A stretch of 37,628 bases of DNA from Streptomyces sp. OR43. Its GTDB lineage: Bacteria > Actinomycetota > Actinomycetes > Streptomycetales > Streptomycetaceae. Location: positions 79,957-117,584 of the forward strand of contig NZ_RDBK01000008.1 in the NCBI RefSeq assembly GCF_008042275.1. Reading direction: 5' to 3'. The notes beneath the pieces were generated by a model. The model was not told the origin of the DNA. It saw nothing but the letters and a program-made list of their open reading frames with translations, and searched no databases. A program made the translations under genes and the position numbers. Of the stretch, positions 29,369 through 36,305 are shown piece after piece (position 1 is the first letter of the stretch; each line of letters opens with the position of its first letter).

Positions 29369-30829
29369 ATGAACGTCTCGAAGCGGAACGTCCTGTGGAC
29401 GTTCCTGTGCTGTGGCCTGGGCGTGGCCATGGTGTCCCTCGACAACCTGGTCGTCATCACCGCCCTGCCCGCGATCCGCGAGAGCCTCGGCGGCGACATC
29501 CAGCAACTCGAGTGGACGGTCAACGCCTACACGCTCACCTACGCGGTCCTGATGCTGCCCGGCGCGGCCCTGGGCGACCGGTTCGGCAGGCGCCGTATGT
29601 TCCTCGTGGGCCTGTCCCTCTTCACCGCGGCCTCCGCCGCGGCGGCGCTCGCCCCCGGCATCGGCGCCCTGATCGCGGCCCGTGCCGTACAGGGCCTGGG
29701 CGCCGCCGCGTTGATGCCGCTCAACCTGACCCTGCTCACGGCGGTGGCACCCGCGGCCCGCCGCGGAGCCGTCCTCGGAGCGCTCAGCGCCGTCGAAGGT
29801 CTCGCCATCGCGATGGGCCCCCTCATCGGCGGACTCATGGTGGAACACCTGGCCTGGCAGTGGATCTTCTGGGTCAACGTGCCCATCGGGCTGGTCGTCC
29901 TCCCGCTCGCCCGGGGCAAGCTCGCGGAGAGCCGCGGTATGCACAACCGGCTGGACCTGGTGGGCACCGCCCTGGCCGGCACCGGTCTGTTCGGCATCGT
30001 GTTCGGCCTGATCCAGGGCCCCGCCGACGACTGGTCCAGCGTGCGGGTCCTGGCCGCGCTGACCGGCGGCGCCCTGGTCCTGGCGGCCTTCGTCGTCTGG
30101 GAGTTGCGCACCCCGATGCCGATGTTCCCGATGCGGCTCTTCCGCCACCGGACCTTCAGCGGGATGAACGCGGCCGGGCTGCTGATGTTCGCGGGCATGT
30201 TCGGCTCGGTCTTCCTGCTCACCCAGTTCTTCCAGGGCCCGCGGGGCTACTCGCCGATGGAGGCCGGCCTGCGGATCCTGCCGTGGACGGTGGTGCCGGT
30301 CTTCGTCGCGCCGGTGGTCGGCTACCTCTCCGACCGCATCGGAGGCCGTTCCATCGTGGCGCTCGGACTGACCTTCCAGGCCTGTGGGCTGGGCTGGATC
30401 GCGGCCCGCGTGTCACCGGAGGTGAGCTACCCCTCCCTGGTCCCGGCGCTGGTCCTGTGCGGGCTCGGCATGACCTTCTACTTCTCCCCGACGGCGAACC
30501 TGGTGATGAGCTCGGTCGCCGCCGGGGACCGGGGCATGGCCTCGGGCTCCGTCAACGCGCTGCGGGAACTGGGCGGGGTGCTCGGGGTCGCCGTCCTGGC
30601 CTCCGTGTTCACCGCGCACGGTGATCTCGCCACACCGGGCAGCTTCACCGACGGCATGGTTCCCGCGCTGTGGACCGGCGCGTGCCTGATCGCGGTCGGC
30701 GCCCTCGCCGTCCTCGCGACACCGAGGCGCCACGGGCCCGGGCGCCCCGCGCGGAAGGACACGGACGCGGTCGTTCCTGGCGCCGAGGGCACCGCGGCCG
30801 TTCCCGGCACCGAGGGCACCGCGGCCTGA
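29369..30829 (+). CDS. DHA2-family (EmrB/QacA-type) MFS exporter
   Basis: This 486-residue drug:H+ antiporter has about 14 membrane segments. Motif A is GDRFGRRRMFLVG (about 69-81) and there is an ALMPLNLTLLTAVAP-like segment. It has a C-terminal soluble tail ending in a duplicated GTEGTAA-type repeat, encoded by a 27-bp tandem repeat (30773-30826). It lies downstream of the ThiF-like gene and ahead of the LuxR-type regulator. It most likely exports the product of the locus or provides self-resistance. Confidence 0.9.
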   Translation: MNVSKRNVLWTFLCCGLGVAMVSLDNLVVITALPAIRESLGGDIQQLEWTVNAYTLTYAVLMLPGAALGDRFGRRRMFLVGLSLFTAASAAAALAPGIGALIAARAVQGLGAAALMPLNLTLLTAVAPAARRGAVLGALSAVEGLAIAMGPLIGGLMVEHLAWQWIFWVNVPIGLVVLPLARGKLAESRGMHNRLDLVGTALAGTGLFGIVFGLIQGPADDWSSVRVLAALTGGALVLAAFVVWELRTPMPMFPMRLFRHRTFSGMNAAGLLMFAGMFGSVFLLTQFFQGPRGYSPMEAGLRILPWTVVPVFVAPVVGYLSDRIGGRSIVALGLTFQACGLGWIAARVSPEVSYPSLVPALVLCGLGMTFYFSPTANLVMSSVAAGDRGMASGSVNALRELGGVLGVAVLASVFTAHGDLATPGSFTDGMVPALWTGACLIAVGALAVLATPRRHGPGRPARKDTDAVVPGAEGTAAVPGTEGTAA

Positions 30830-30832
30830 CGT

Positions 30833-30975
30833 CGTGGAGCCACTCCCAGACGGAGGGACGTGGAGCCCGGGCTCCGACGGAGAGGGCCGTGGCTCCACGC
30901 CCCGAGGAAGAAGGTGGCCGTGGAGCCACGCTTCGAAGAAGAGACCGTGGTTCCACGTCCTGAACGAGAGGAGAG
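30833..30975 (+). repeat. Five degenerate tandem units resembling ribosome binding sites with GTG starts
   Basis: CGTGG occurs at 30833, 30859, 30888, 30919 and 30946, with spacings of 26, 29, 31 and 27 bases. It is usually part of CGTGGAGCCAC or CGTGGCTCCAC. Each unit ends in a purine-rich stretch such as GAGGAAGAAGG. The GTGs at 30860, 30920 and 30947 are in frame with the LuxR-type gene. A 27-bp tandem repeat at the end of the exporter gene lies just upstream. Confidence 0.75.
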
Positions 30976-31693
30976 ACCGATCACCGCACGCGTGGGCGTA
31001 CTGCTCGTCGGCGACCGCGCCATCACCCGGGCCGGCGTCCGGGCCGTTCTCGGCCGGGACCGGACCATCGAGGTGGTCGGCGAGGCAGCCGATGGCCCCG
31101 ACGCCGAACGGCGGGCGTCCGCCCTCGGCCCCCAGGTGGTGCTCGTCGACGCGCAGTCACCGGGTCTGGACGTCGTCCGCCTGGTTGCCGGGCTGGCCGC
31201 CCGGCCGGGGAGAGCGATGCCGGGGGTCCTGCTGATGGTCCAGGAGACGGACGACCCCGCGCGGCAGGCCCTTCGCGCCGGCGCCAGGGGTGCGGTGCTG
31301 AGCCGGGCGACCCCCGAGCAACTGCTGTCCGCCATCCACATGGTCGCCGCCGGGTACGCGGTCTTCGAGGCCTCCTGGTCCGTGCCGCCCGCCCCGGACG
31401 CGGACCGCGGGCCGGCGCCGTCCTGCGGACACGGGACCGCCGACGAGCGGGCGCGCGCCGAACTGCTGACGCGCCGGGAGCGGGAGGTGCTGGCGCTCCT
31501 CGCCCGCGGCCTCAGCAACGCCGAGATGTCGGCCGAACTGGTCGTGGGCGAGAGCACGGTCAAATCGCATGTGCAGCACGTGCTCGACAAGCTGGAACTG
31601 CGCAACCGGGTCCACGCCGTGATCTACGCCCTCCGGACGGGGCTGGTGCCGGCCGCCTGCGGCCGTTGTGGCCCGCGGTATACGGCGGTCTGA
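30920..31693 (+). CDS. LuxR-family regulator with degenerate receiver domain
   Basis: This two-domain protein has a NarL/FixJ-type layout. The receiver-like domain (VGVLLVGDRAITRAGVRAVL, then VVLVDAQSPGLDVV) has a single Asp in the acidic pocket. The conserved Lys is replaced in GAVLSRATPEQL, so phosphorylation may not control it. The C-terminal LuxR helix-turn-helix is complete (LLTRREREVLALLARGLSN, STVKSHVQHVLDKLELRNRV). No histidine kinase is nearby. The start is uncertain: GTG 30920 has the best-spaced ribosome binding site (AGGAAG), but 30860 and 30947 are also possible within a repeat array. It probably regulates the surrounding locus. Confidence 0.82.
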   Translation: MEPRFEEETVVPRPEREERPITARVGVLLVGDRAITRAGVRAVLGRDRTIEVVGEAADGPDAERRASALGPQVVLVDAQSPGLDVVRLVAGLAARPGRAMPGVLLMVQETDDPARQALRAGARGAVLSRATPEQLLSAIHMVAAGYAVFEASWSVPPAPDADRGPAPSCGHGTADERARAELLTRREREVLALLARGLSNAEMSAELVVGESTVKSHVQHVLDKLELRNRVHAVIYALRTGLVPAACGRCGPRYTAV

Positions 31694-31704
31694 CGACGGA
31701 CCGC

Positions 31705-31743
31705 GAAGGCCCCCTGCCGGAGAAGGTCCGGCAGGGGGCCTTC
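31705..31743. terminator. Bidirectional terminator between two regulator genes
   Basis: A 16-bp perfect stem (31705-31720 with 31728-31743) with a 7-base loop lies in the 60-bp gap between the convergent LuxR-type and winged-helix genes. Confidence 0.9.
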
Positions 31744-31753
31744 CGGCCCTCCG

Positions 31754-32278
31754 TCAGGCCGGCCCCTCCAGGAGATAGCCGCGCCGGCTGGCCGTGCGCA
31801 GGCGCAGGCCCAGCGGCAGGACGCGCTTGCGGATCCGCATCACATGGAGGTCCAGGGCGTTTCTGCTCGCGGTGGAACCACGCGTGCTCAGCAGGGTCAG
31901 CAGTTCGTCCCGGGTCACGAGGCTTCCGAAGCGCTGCACCAGGGGCCGTAACAGGTACGTCTCGGTCGGGGACACGGGCACGACGCGGCTGCCGTACCGC
32001 AGCAGGCCGTCATGGTCCAGGGCCGGCAGGTCCTGCGACGAGGCCCTGGCGCGCAGGGCCTCGATGCGAGCGGTGAAGTCCTCACGCGTGATCGGGGACC
32101 GGACCCAGTCCTCCCGCACATCGGTGGACGTGGGCGGCGTTCCCCCGTTCTCGATCACGAGGAGGCGCAGGGCGCCCGTGCGACGGTGATGTTCCAGCTT
32201 CGACGCCTCGAGGGGCCAGCGGAGTACGTGGACCTTCTCCTCGGCGGAGGACGTGCGGGCCGTTCTGGTGTGTGACAT
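31754..32278 (-). CDS. Winged-helix (OmpR-type) DNA-binding regulator without receiver
   Basis: This 174-residue protein starts at ATG 32278 with AAGGGAG upstream; the frame extends further but that part is AT-rich and not conserved-looking. The C-terminal half is a Trans_reg_C winged helix (GLLRYGSRVVPVSPTETYLL, RNALDLHVMRIRKRVLPLGL, RTASRRGYLLEG). The N-terminal half (LRWPLEASKLEHHRRTGALR, RLLVIENGGTPPTSTDVRED) is a short domain without the Asp pocket of a receiver. This type of stand-alone regulator is familiar from Streptomyces biosynthetic loci (general knowledge). It is likely cluster-specific and may bind repeats in the large gap upstream of it. Confidence 0.78.
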   Translation of the reverse strand: MSHTRTARTSSAEEKVHVLRWPLEASKLEHHRRTGALRLLVIENGGTPPTSTDVREDWVRSPITREDFTARIEALRARASSQDLPALDHDGLLRYGSRVVPVSPTETYLLRPLVQRFGSLVTRDELLTLLSTRGSTASRNALDLHVMRIRKRVLPLGLRLRTASRRGYLLEGPA

Positions 32279-32788
32279 GAAGCTCCCTTTCCGGATTCTG
32301 CAGGAGAACAAAATTTGACCGGCCTGGGCGTCGCGCCATTCGTCACGTAATTTATTGTTGAATCGAATGGGGATCTGAGTGAGGTCGGAAACTGTTCTCT
32401 GCAGCACCTTTGTTTACTATGCAGCACACTCGAGCGTCGTGGCAATAAGCAATGAACGAAGGCATTGTACGACAAATAAGAAAGTATTTGATCATGGTTC
32501 TGGGGTCGTCGCACTTCTTTGTGAGGAAAGGGTTCACCTCCTCCTCATTGCTGCTGTGACCGGCGCGTTTGTCACCCTCCCAATGGGTGAGGGATCCCCC
32601 GGAGTGGGGAAGGGGAAATCGGCAGAACGCCCGACGCGGCCTTCGGTCGGTGGCGCATAGGTTGGCCTCCGGGTGGAGCGGCTAATCTTCAGCGGCCGAC
32701 TCGTTCACACCTGGCAGGATTCTTTTGCCCCGTTCGGACCTACGGCAAATTCAAGCCATGTCCGGCGTAAAGGAAATAGGGAGACCGT
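32279..32788. promoter_or_regulatory. Long AT-richer intergenic regulatory region
   Basis: This is about 510 bp without a gene I can support, and clearly lower in GC than its surroundings. It contains the direct repeat TGCAGCAC at 32400-32407 and 32420-32427. It also has three GTGA/TCAC dyads: GTGA-N9-TCAC (32521-32537), GTGAC-N10-GTCAC (32556-32575) and TCACCC-N7-GGGTGA (32572-32590). It separates the divergent winged-helix regulator from the small ORF-ketosynthase pair and must hold both promoters. Confidence 0.55.
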
Positions 32789-33010
32789 GTGTGTGCCACC
32801 GATGAATTGAATACAAAGGAACGCGGGGAAGACGCCGGTCCGGCCGGCGTGGTGGTCGCGGGGGCGCCGAAGGCCGCCGGCGACCCGCCTGCCGGTGCGG
32901 GTGACCTGCTCCGGGCGGTGATGGCGCTCACGGTGGCGGGACTGAAGGACCGCGCCCCGGTGGCGGCCGGACCGGGAGACGGAGGCGGTCGTGCGGCGCA
33001 CCTCGGGTGA
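32789..33010 (+). CDS. Small protein of unknown function overlapping the ketosynthase gene
   Basis: This 73-residue frame starts at GTG 32789 with AGGGAG five bases upstream; other GTGs at 32787-32793 are out of frame. It begins MCATDELNTKERGEDAGPAG and continues through an Ala/Gly/Pro-rich region with a short helical stretch (DLLRAVMALTVAGLKDRAPV). It overlaps the start of the ketosynthase gene by 20 bases, suggesting translational coupling. I do not recognise it. It lacks the DSL phosphopantetheine motif, so it is not a carrier protein. It may be a leader ORF that couples translation. Confidence 0.45.
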   Translation: MCATDELNTKERGEDAGPAGVVVAGAPKAAGDPPAGAGDLLRAVMALTVAGLKDRAPVAAGPGDGGGRAAHLG

Positions 33011-34241
33011 GACCACGCGTCCGCGTGCCCGGCCGGAGGAGGTACTGGTGACGGGCATGGGAGCCACCACCCCGCTCGGCGCCGATGTCGCCGCTACCTG
33101 GGAAGCACTCCTGGCGGGCAGGTCCGGTATCGCGCCGATCGACGCCCCGTGGGCCGGCCGCCTCCCGGTGCGCATCGCGGGCGCCATGTACCGGGACCCC
33201 TACGACGAGGTCGAACGTGTACAGCGGCGCCGGCTGGACCGCAGCCAGGCCGCCGCGCTGGTCGCCGCCGGGGAGGCGTGGGCCGACGCCGGACCGCCGC
33301 AGGTCGAGCCCGAACGGCTGGCGGTCGTGGTGGGCACCGGCATCGGGGGCGCGCTGACCATGCTGGACCAGTACGACGCGATGAACGAGCGCGGACGGCG
33401 CGCCGTGTCCCCGTACACCGTGCCGCGGCTCATGCCCAACGGCGCCTCCGCGGTGGTCAGTCTGATGCTCGGAGCCCGGGCGGGCACCCATGCGCCGACG
33501 AGCGCGTGCGCGTCGGGGGCCGAGGCCATCGCGGTGGGCGCTCTGCTGATCCGCGCCGGACGCGCCGATGTGGTGGTCGCCGGAGGTACGGACGCCTGCC
33601 TGCACCCCCTCTCGCTCGGCGCGTTCGCGCAGATGCGGGCGCTCTCCCTGCGCAACGACGCGCCCGAGCAGGCTTCCAGGCCGTTCGAGCGCAGGCGGGA
33701 CGGGTTCGTGATGTCCGAGGGCGCGGGCATGGTCGTGCTGGAACGGGCGGCATTCGCCCGGTCACGCGGCGCGCGCGTCCACGCGGCACTGGCCGGGGCC
33801 GGCGTCACCTCCGACGCGCACGACATCACCCTGCCCGACGCCGAGGGACAGGTGCGCGCCATCGAGGAGGCCCTGCGCGACGCCGGGCTCTCCGGCGGGG
33901 ACATCGGTCATGTGAACGCCCACGCGACGGGCACGCCCCAGGGCGATGTCGCGGAGTCCCGGGCGCTGATGAGCGCGGTGGGCGGCCATCCGGTGGTCAC
34001 CGCCGCCAAGTCCTCGACGGGCCACCTTCTGGGAGCTTCGGGCGCCGTGGAGGCGATCCTCACGGTCCAGTCACTCAAGGAGTCCGTGGTGCCACCGGTG
34101 CGCAACCTGGAGGAGATCGGGGACGGCATCGAACTCGACCTGGTGAGAGGGCTGCCCCGCAAGGCCGACGCCGAGGCGGCCCTGTCGACCTCCTTCGGAT
34201 TCGGCGGCCACAACATCGTGCTGGCGTTCACCCGTGTGTGA
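32991..34241 (+). CDS. Stand-alone beta-ketoacyl-ACP synthase (FabF/KS-type)
   Basis: This 416-residue ketosynthase has a complete active site. SACASGAEAI holds nucleophile C173, NAHATGTPQGD holds H311, K340 lies in AAKSSTGHLLGASG, and H345 is in the same segment. The N-terminus VTGMGATTPLGADV follows an about 17-residue charged extension. The GTG 32991 start has GGAGGC just upstream and overlaps the small ORF. It would condense malonyl-ACP with an acyl chain. No ACP, chain-length factor, KR or acyltransferase partner is in the window, so it must work with the housekeeping fatty-acid ACP or with distant genes. It may make the acyl substrate of the GNAT-type enzyme. Confidence 0.92.
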   Translation: MRRTSGETTRPRARPEEVLVTGMGATTPLGADVAATWEALLAGRSGIAPIDAPWAGRLPVRIAGAMYRDPYDEVERVQRRRLDRSQAAALVAAGEAWADAGPPQVEPERLAVVVGTGIGGALTMLDQYDAMNERGRRAVSPYTVPRLMPNGASAVVSLMLGARAGTHAPTSACASGAEAIAVGALLIRAGRADVVVAGGTDACLHPLSLGAFAQMRALSLRNDAPEQASRPFERRRDGFVMSEGAGMVVLERAAFARSRGARVHAALAGAGVTSDAHDITLPDAEGQVRAIEEALRDAGLSGGDIGHVNAHATGTPQGDVAESRALMSAVGGHPVVTAAKSSTGHLLGASGAVEAILTVQSLKESVVPPVRNLEEIGDGIELDLVRGLPRKADAEAALSTSFGFGGHNIVLAFTRV

Positions 34242-34253
34242 CCGACGCCGTCG

Positions 34254-35981
34254 CTACCGGACCGCCGTATGCTCCCGTGCCGCGACGAGGTGCCGCGCGA
34301 CCGCGTCGGGATGGGTCAGCTGCGGGTAGTGGCCCGCCGACGCGATCTCGGTGACGGGCAGTTCGACGGGCTCCTCCAGCGGATCCTGCGACCCGATGAC
34401 GAGTTCCACGGGAATCGCGACCCGGTGTACGGCGCTCCGCAGGGCATCGCGGTGCCCGTACGCCGCACGCAGGGCGGAGACCACCCTGAGCGCCGCCCCC
34501 GACCGCCTCAGGTCGTCCACGGGCCCCTGGAGGCAGGCGTCGTCCGGCAGACCGAGAGAGCCGGCCAGCCGGTCGGCGGTCATCCGGCTCAGTACCGGCA
34601 CGGCCAGAGGAGAGCGCGTCAGCCACGAGGACGCCGGCTGGAGGAAGGCGGGGGAGACGAGCACCAGCGCGGCGACACGCTCGGGATACCGCAGCGCATA
34701 CCGCAGGGCGGGCCCGCAGGAGAACGAGTGGGCCACGAGCACCGGCCGTCCCCGCACGGGAGCCAGCAGGGCGGCGAGCCAGTCGTCGTGCGACTGCCGG
34801 GGCTCGGGCGTGGACCGTCCGAACCCCGGCAGGTCGGCCGCGAGGGCGGGGGCGTCCACCCGCTCGGCCACCGGTGACCAGGAGTCGGCGTCGACCGGAA
34901 GCCCGTGCAGGAACACATAACCCGGTCGCTCCCGCTCGCCCACCACCCAGGTCCGGTCCGTGCCGACCTGCTGGAACCCGTACGCCGCCCGTGGTGCCCG
35001 GACACGGCCGAAGCGGGTCGCGACCAGGTCGTCGGCCCAGTCGCGCAGGGCGTCGCGCACCGGCGGCATCGCCAGGCCGAAGGAGTCCGCGAGATCCCGC
35101 GCGGACGCCGTGTCGTACCGGTCGCTGGAGAGGAAGGACAGGGTCTCCGGGTTCGCCCTCGTCAGCGCGCGGGGCAGCCGCTTGACGACACCGACGGGGA
35201 CCGAGCGGCGCGGAGCACGCACGCCCATGTGCTCGGCGAACAGGTCGACGAGCCGCGGCAGTTCCGGTGTGGCGTCGTCCAGCAGCCAGTAGGTGCCGTC
35301 AGCGCTCTCGCGCCGCTCAGGAAGGGAGGCCAGGAACTGTACGAAGTAGTCGAGCACCACGACGGGCAGGAAGATGTCCGGCCCCCCGGGCAGCGCCACG
35401 AGCCGGCCCCGCCACAGCTCCCCGACCAGATCCGCCAGCCCGACGGACTGGCCGGGGCCGATGACGGTGCTCGGGTTGGCGATGCTCAGCGGGACGCCGA
35501 GTTCGCGGGCGCGTGCCCGCACCACCGCGTCGCCCTCGCGCTTGGATGCCTCGTAGGCGCCGTCGCGCCGGTAGTCGGGCGACGCGGCGTCGGCCGCGGC
35601 CATCCGGTAGCCGCTGATGTGCACCAGGCGGCGCAGCCGCGGACGGGCCGCCGCCCAGTCGACGACATGCCCGGCCCCGTCGACATTGACCGACCTGGCC
35701 TCGGCCGGAGTCATCCCGAAGGCGAAGCGTGCCGCCGTGTTGTACACGTCCCGTACGTCGTCCAGGCCGTGTTCCGGGAGGCCGAGCCCCGGCCGGGTGA
35801 TGTCGGCCGGCACGACGGTGAGCCGGGCGGTGTCCACCCGCTGCTCATCGAGCCACCGCAGGAGCCGGTCCCCGCTGCCGTGCACGGCAGCCGCGACGTC
35901 CTGGTCCCGGCGCAGGAGTTCCCCCACCAAGGAGCGGCCGATGAAGCCGCCGGCGCCGAAGACGACCGAGTTCGCAGGCAT
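34254..35981 (-). CDS. Fusion of extended SDR (epimerase-type) and alpha/beta hydrolase
   Basis: This 575-residue two-domain protein starts at ATG 35981 with AAGGAG six bases upstream. Residues 1-about 325 form an NAD(P)-dependent extended SDR: VVFGAGGFIGRSL (7-18), active-site Y143 and K147 in GAYEASK, and ANPSTVIGPGQ (168-178). Residues about 350-575 form an alpha/beta hydrolase: YVFLHGLPVDADSW oxyanion region, nucleophile S419 in VAHSFSCG (an altered GxSxG elbow), D533 in GSQDP, and H551. Both active sites look intact. It is convergent with the ketosynthase with a 12-bp gap. A dehydrogenase fused to an esterase suggests sequential processing of one substrate, which is inference. Confidence 0.85.
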   Translation of the reverse strand: MPANSVVFGAGGFIGRSLVGELLRRDQDVAAAVHGSGDRLLRWLDEQRVDTARLTVVPADITRPGLGLPEHGLDDVRDVYNTAARFAFGMTPAEARSVNVDGAGHVVDWAAARPRLRRLVHISGYRMAAADAASPDYRRDGAYEASKREGDAVVRARARELGVPLSIANPSTVIGPGQSVGLADLVGELWRGRLVALPGGPDIFLPVVVLDYFVQFLASLPERRESADGTYWLLDDATPELPRLVDLFAEHMGVRAPRRSVPVGVVKRLPRALTRANPETLSFLSSDRYDTASARDLADSFGLAMPPVRDALRDWADDLVATRFGRVRAPRAAYGFQQVGTDRTWVVGERERPGYVFLHGLPVDADSWSPVAERVDAPALAADLPGFGRSTPEPRQSHDDWLAALLAPVRGRPVLVAHSFSCGPALRYALRYPERVAALVLVSPAFLQPASSWLTRSPLAVPVLSRMTADRLAGSLGLPDDACLQGPVDDLRRSGAALRVVSALRAAYGHRDALRSAVHRVAIPVELVIGSQDPLEEPVELPVTEIASAGHYPQLTHPDAVARHLVAAREHTAVR

Positions 35982-36305
35982 GCCATCTCCTTGCGGCTGT
36001 GTACGAGTTGGTGTCCGGCGTCACGGAACGGAGCGGGCGCACCGGCCCGGACACGACGATCTCACCGTACCCGAGTTGTCACTCAGTGTGAACAAAGCCA
36101 GGTCAGGTGTCACTCGAACGTGCAGTGCTCCGCGCGCCGGCCCTCGTCCGGCGCGCGGGGCGCGCACCGCGCAGGACCCGGACGGGAACGCACCGGGGTC
36201 CGGGCCCGGGGGCCACCGGCGCGGCGGCGCACCAACGCAACGGATGACCCCACCTCAGCTCGCGTCCCGGTCCGGGCCGCGGGAAACCGTCCGGGAGGCC
36301 CCTCG
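35982..36305. promoter_or_regulatory. Divergent intergenic region with TGTCACTC repeats
   Basis: This 324-bp region lies between the SDR-hydrolase fusion and the lipase. It holds the imperfect dyad TCACTCAGTGTGA (36079-36091). The direct repeat TGTCACTC is at 36077-36084 and 36108-36115, the kind of element bound by TetR- or GntR-type repressors. The rest is GC-rich and shows no gene. Confidence 0.4.

Noticed and set aside
30833..30975. CRISPR-like array because of regularly spaced repeats.
   Set aside because: Units are short, degenerate, purine-rich and partly in frame with a gene; there are no unique spacers of constant length and no cas genes.
32789..33010. Acyl carrier protein preceding the ketosynthase.
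   Set aside because: There is no DSL phosphopantetheine attachment motif and the composition is Ala/Gly/Pro-rich.
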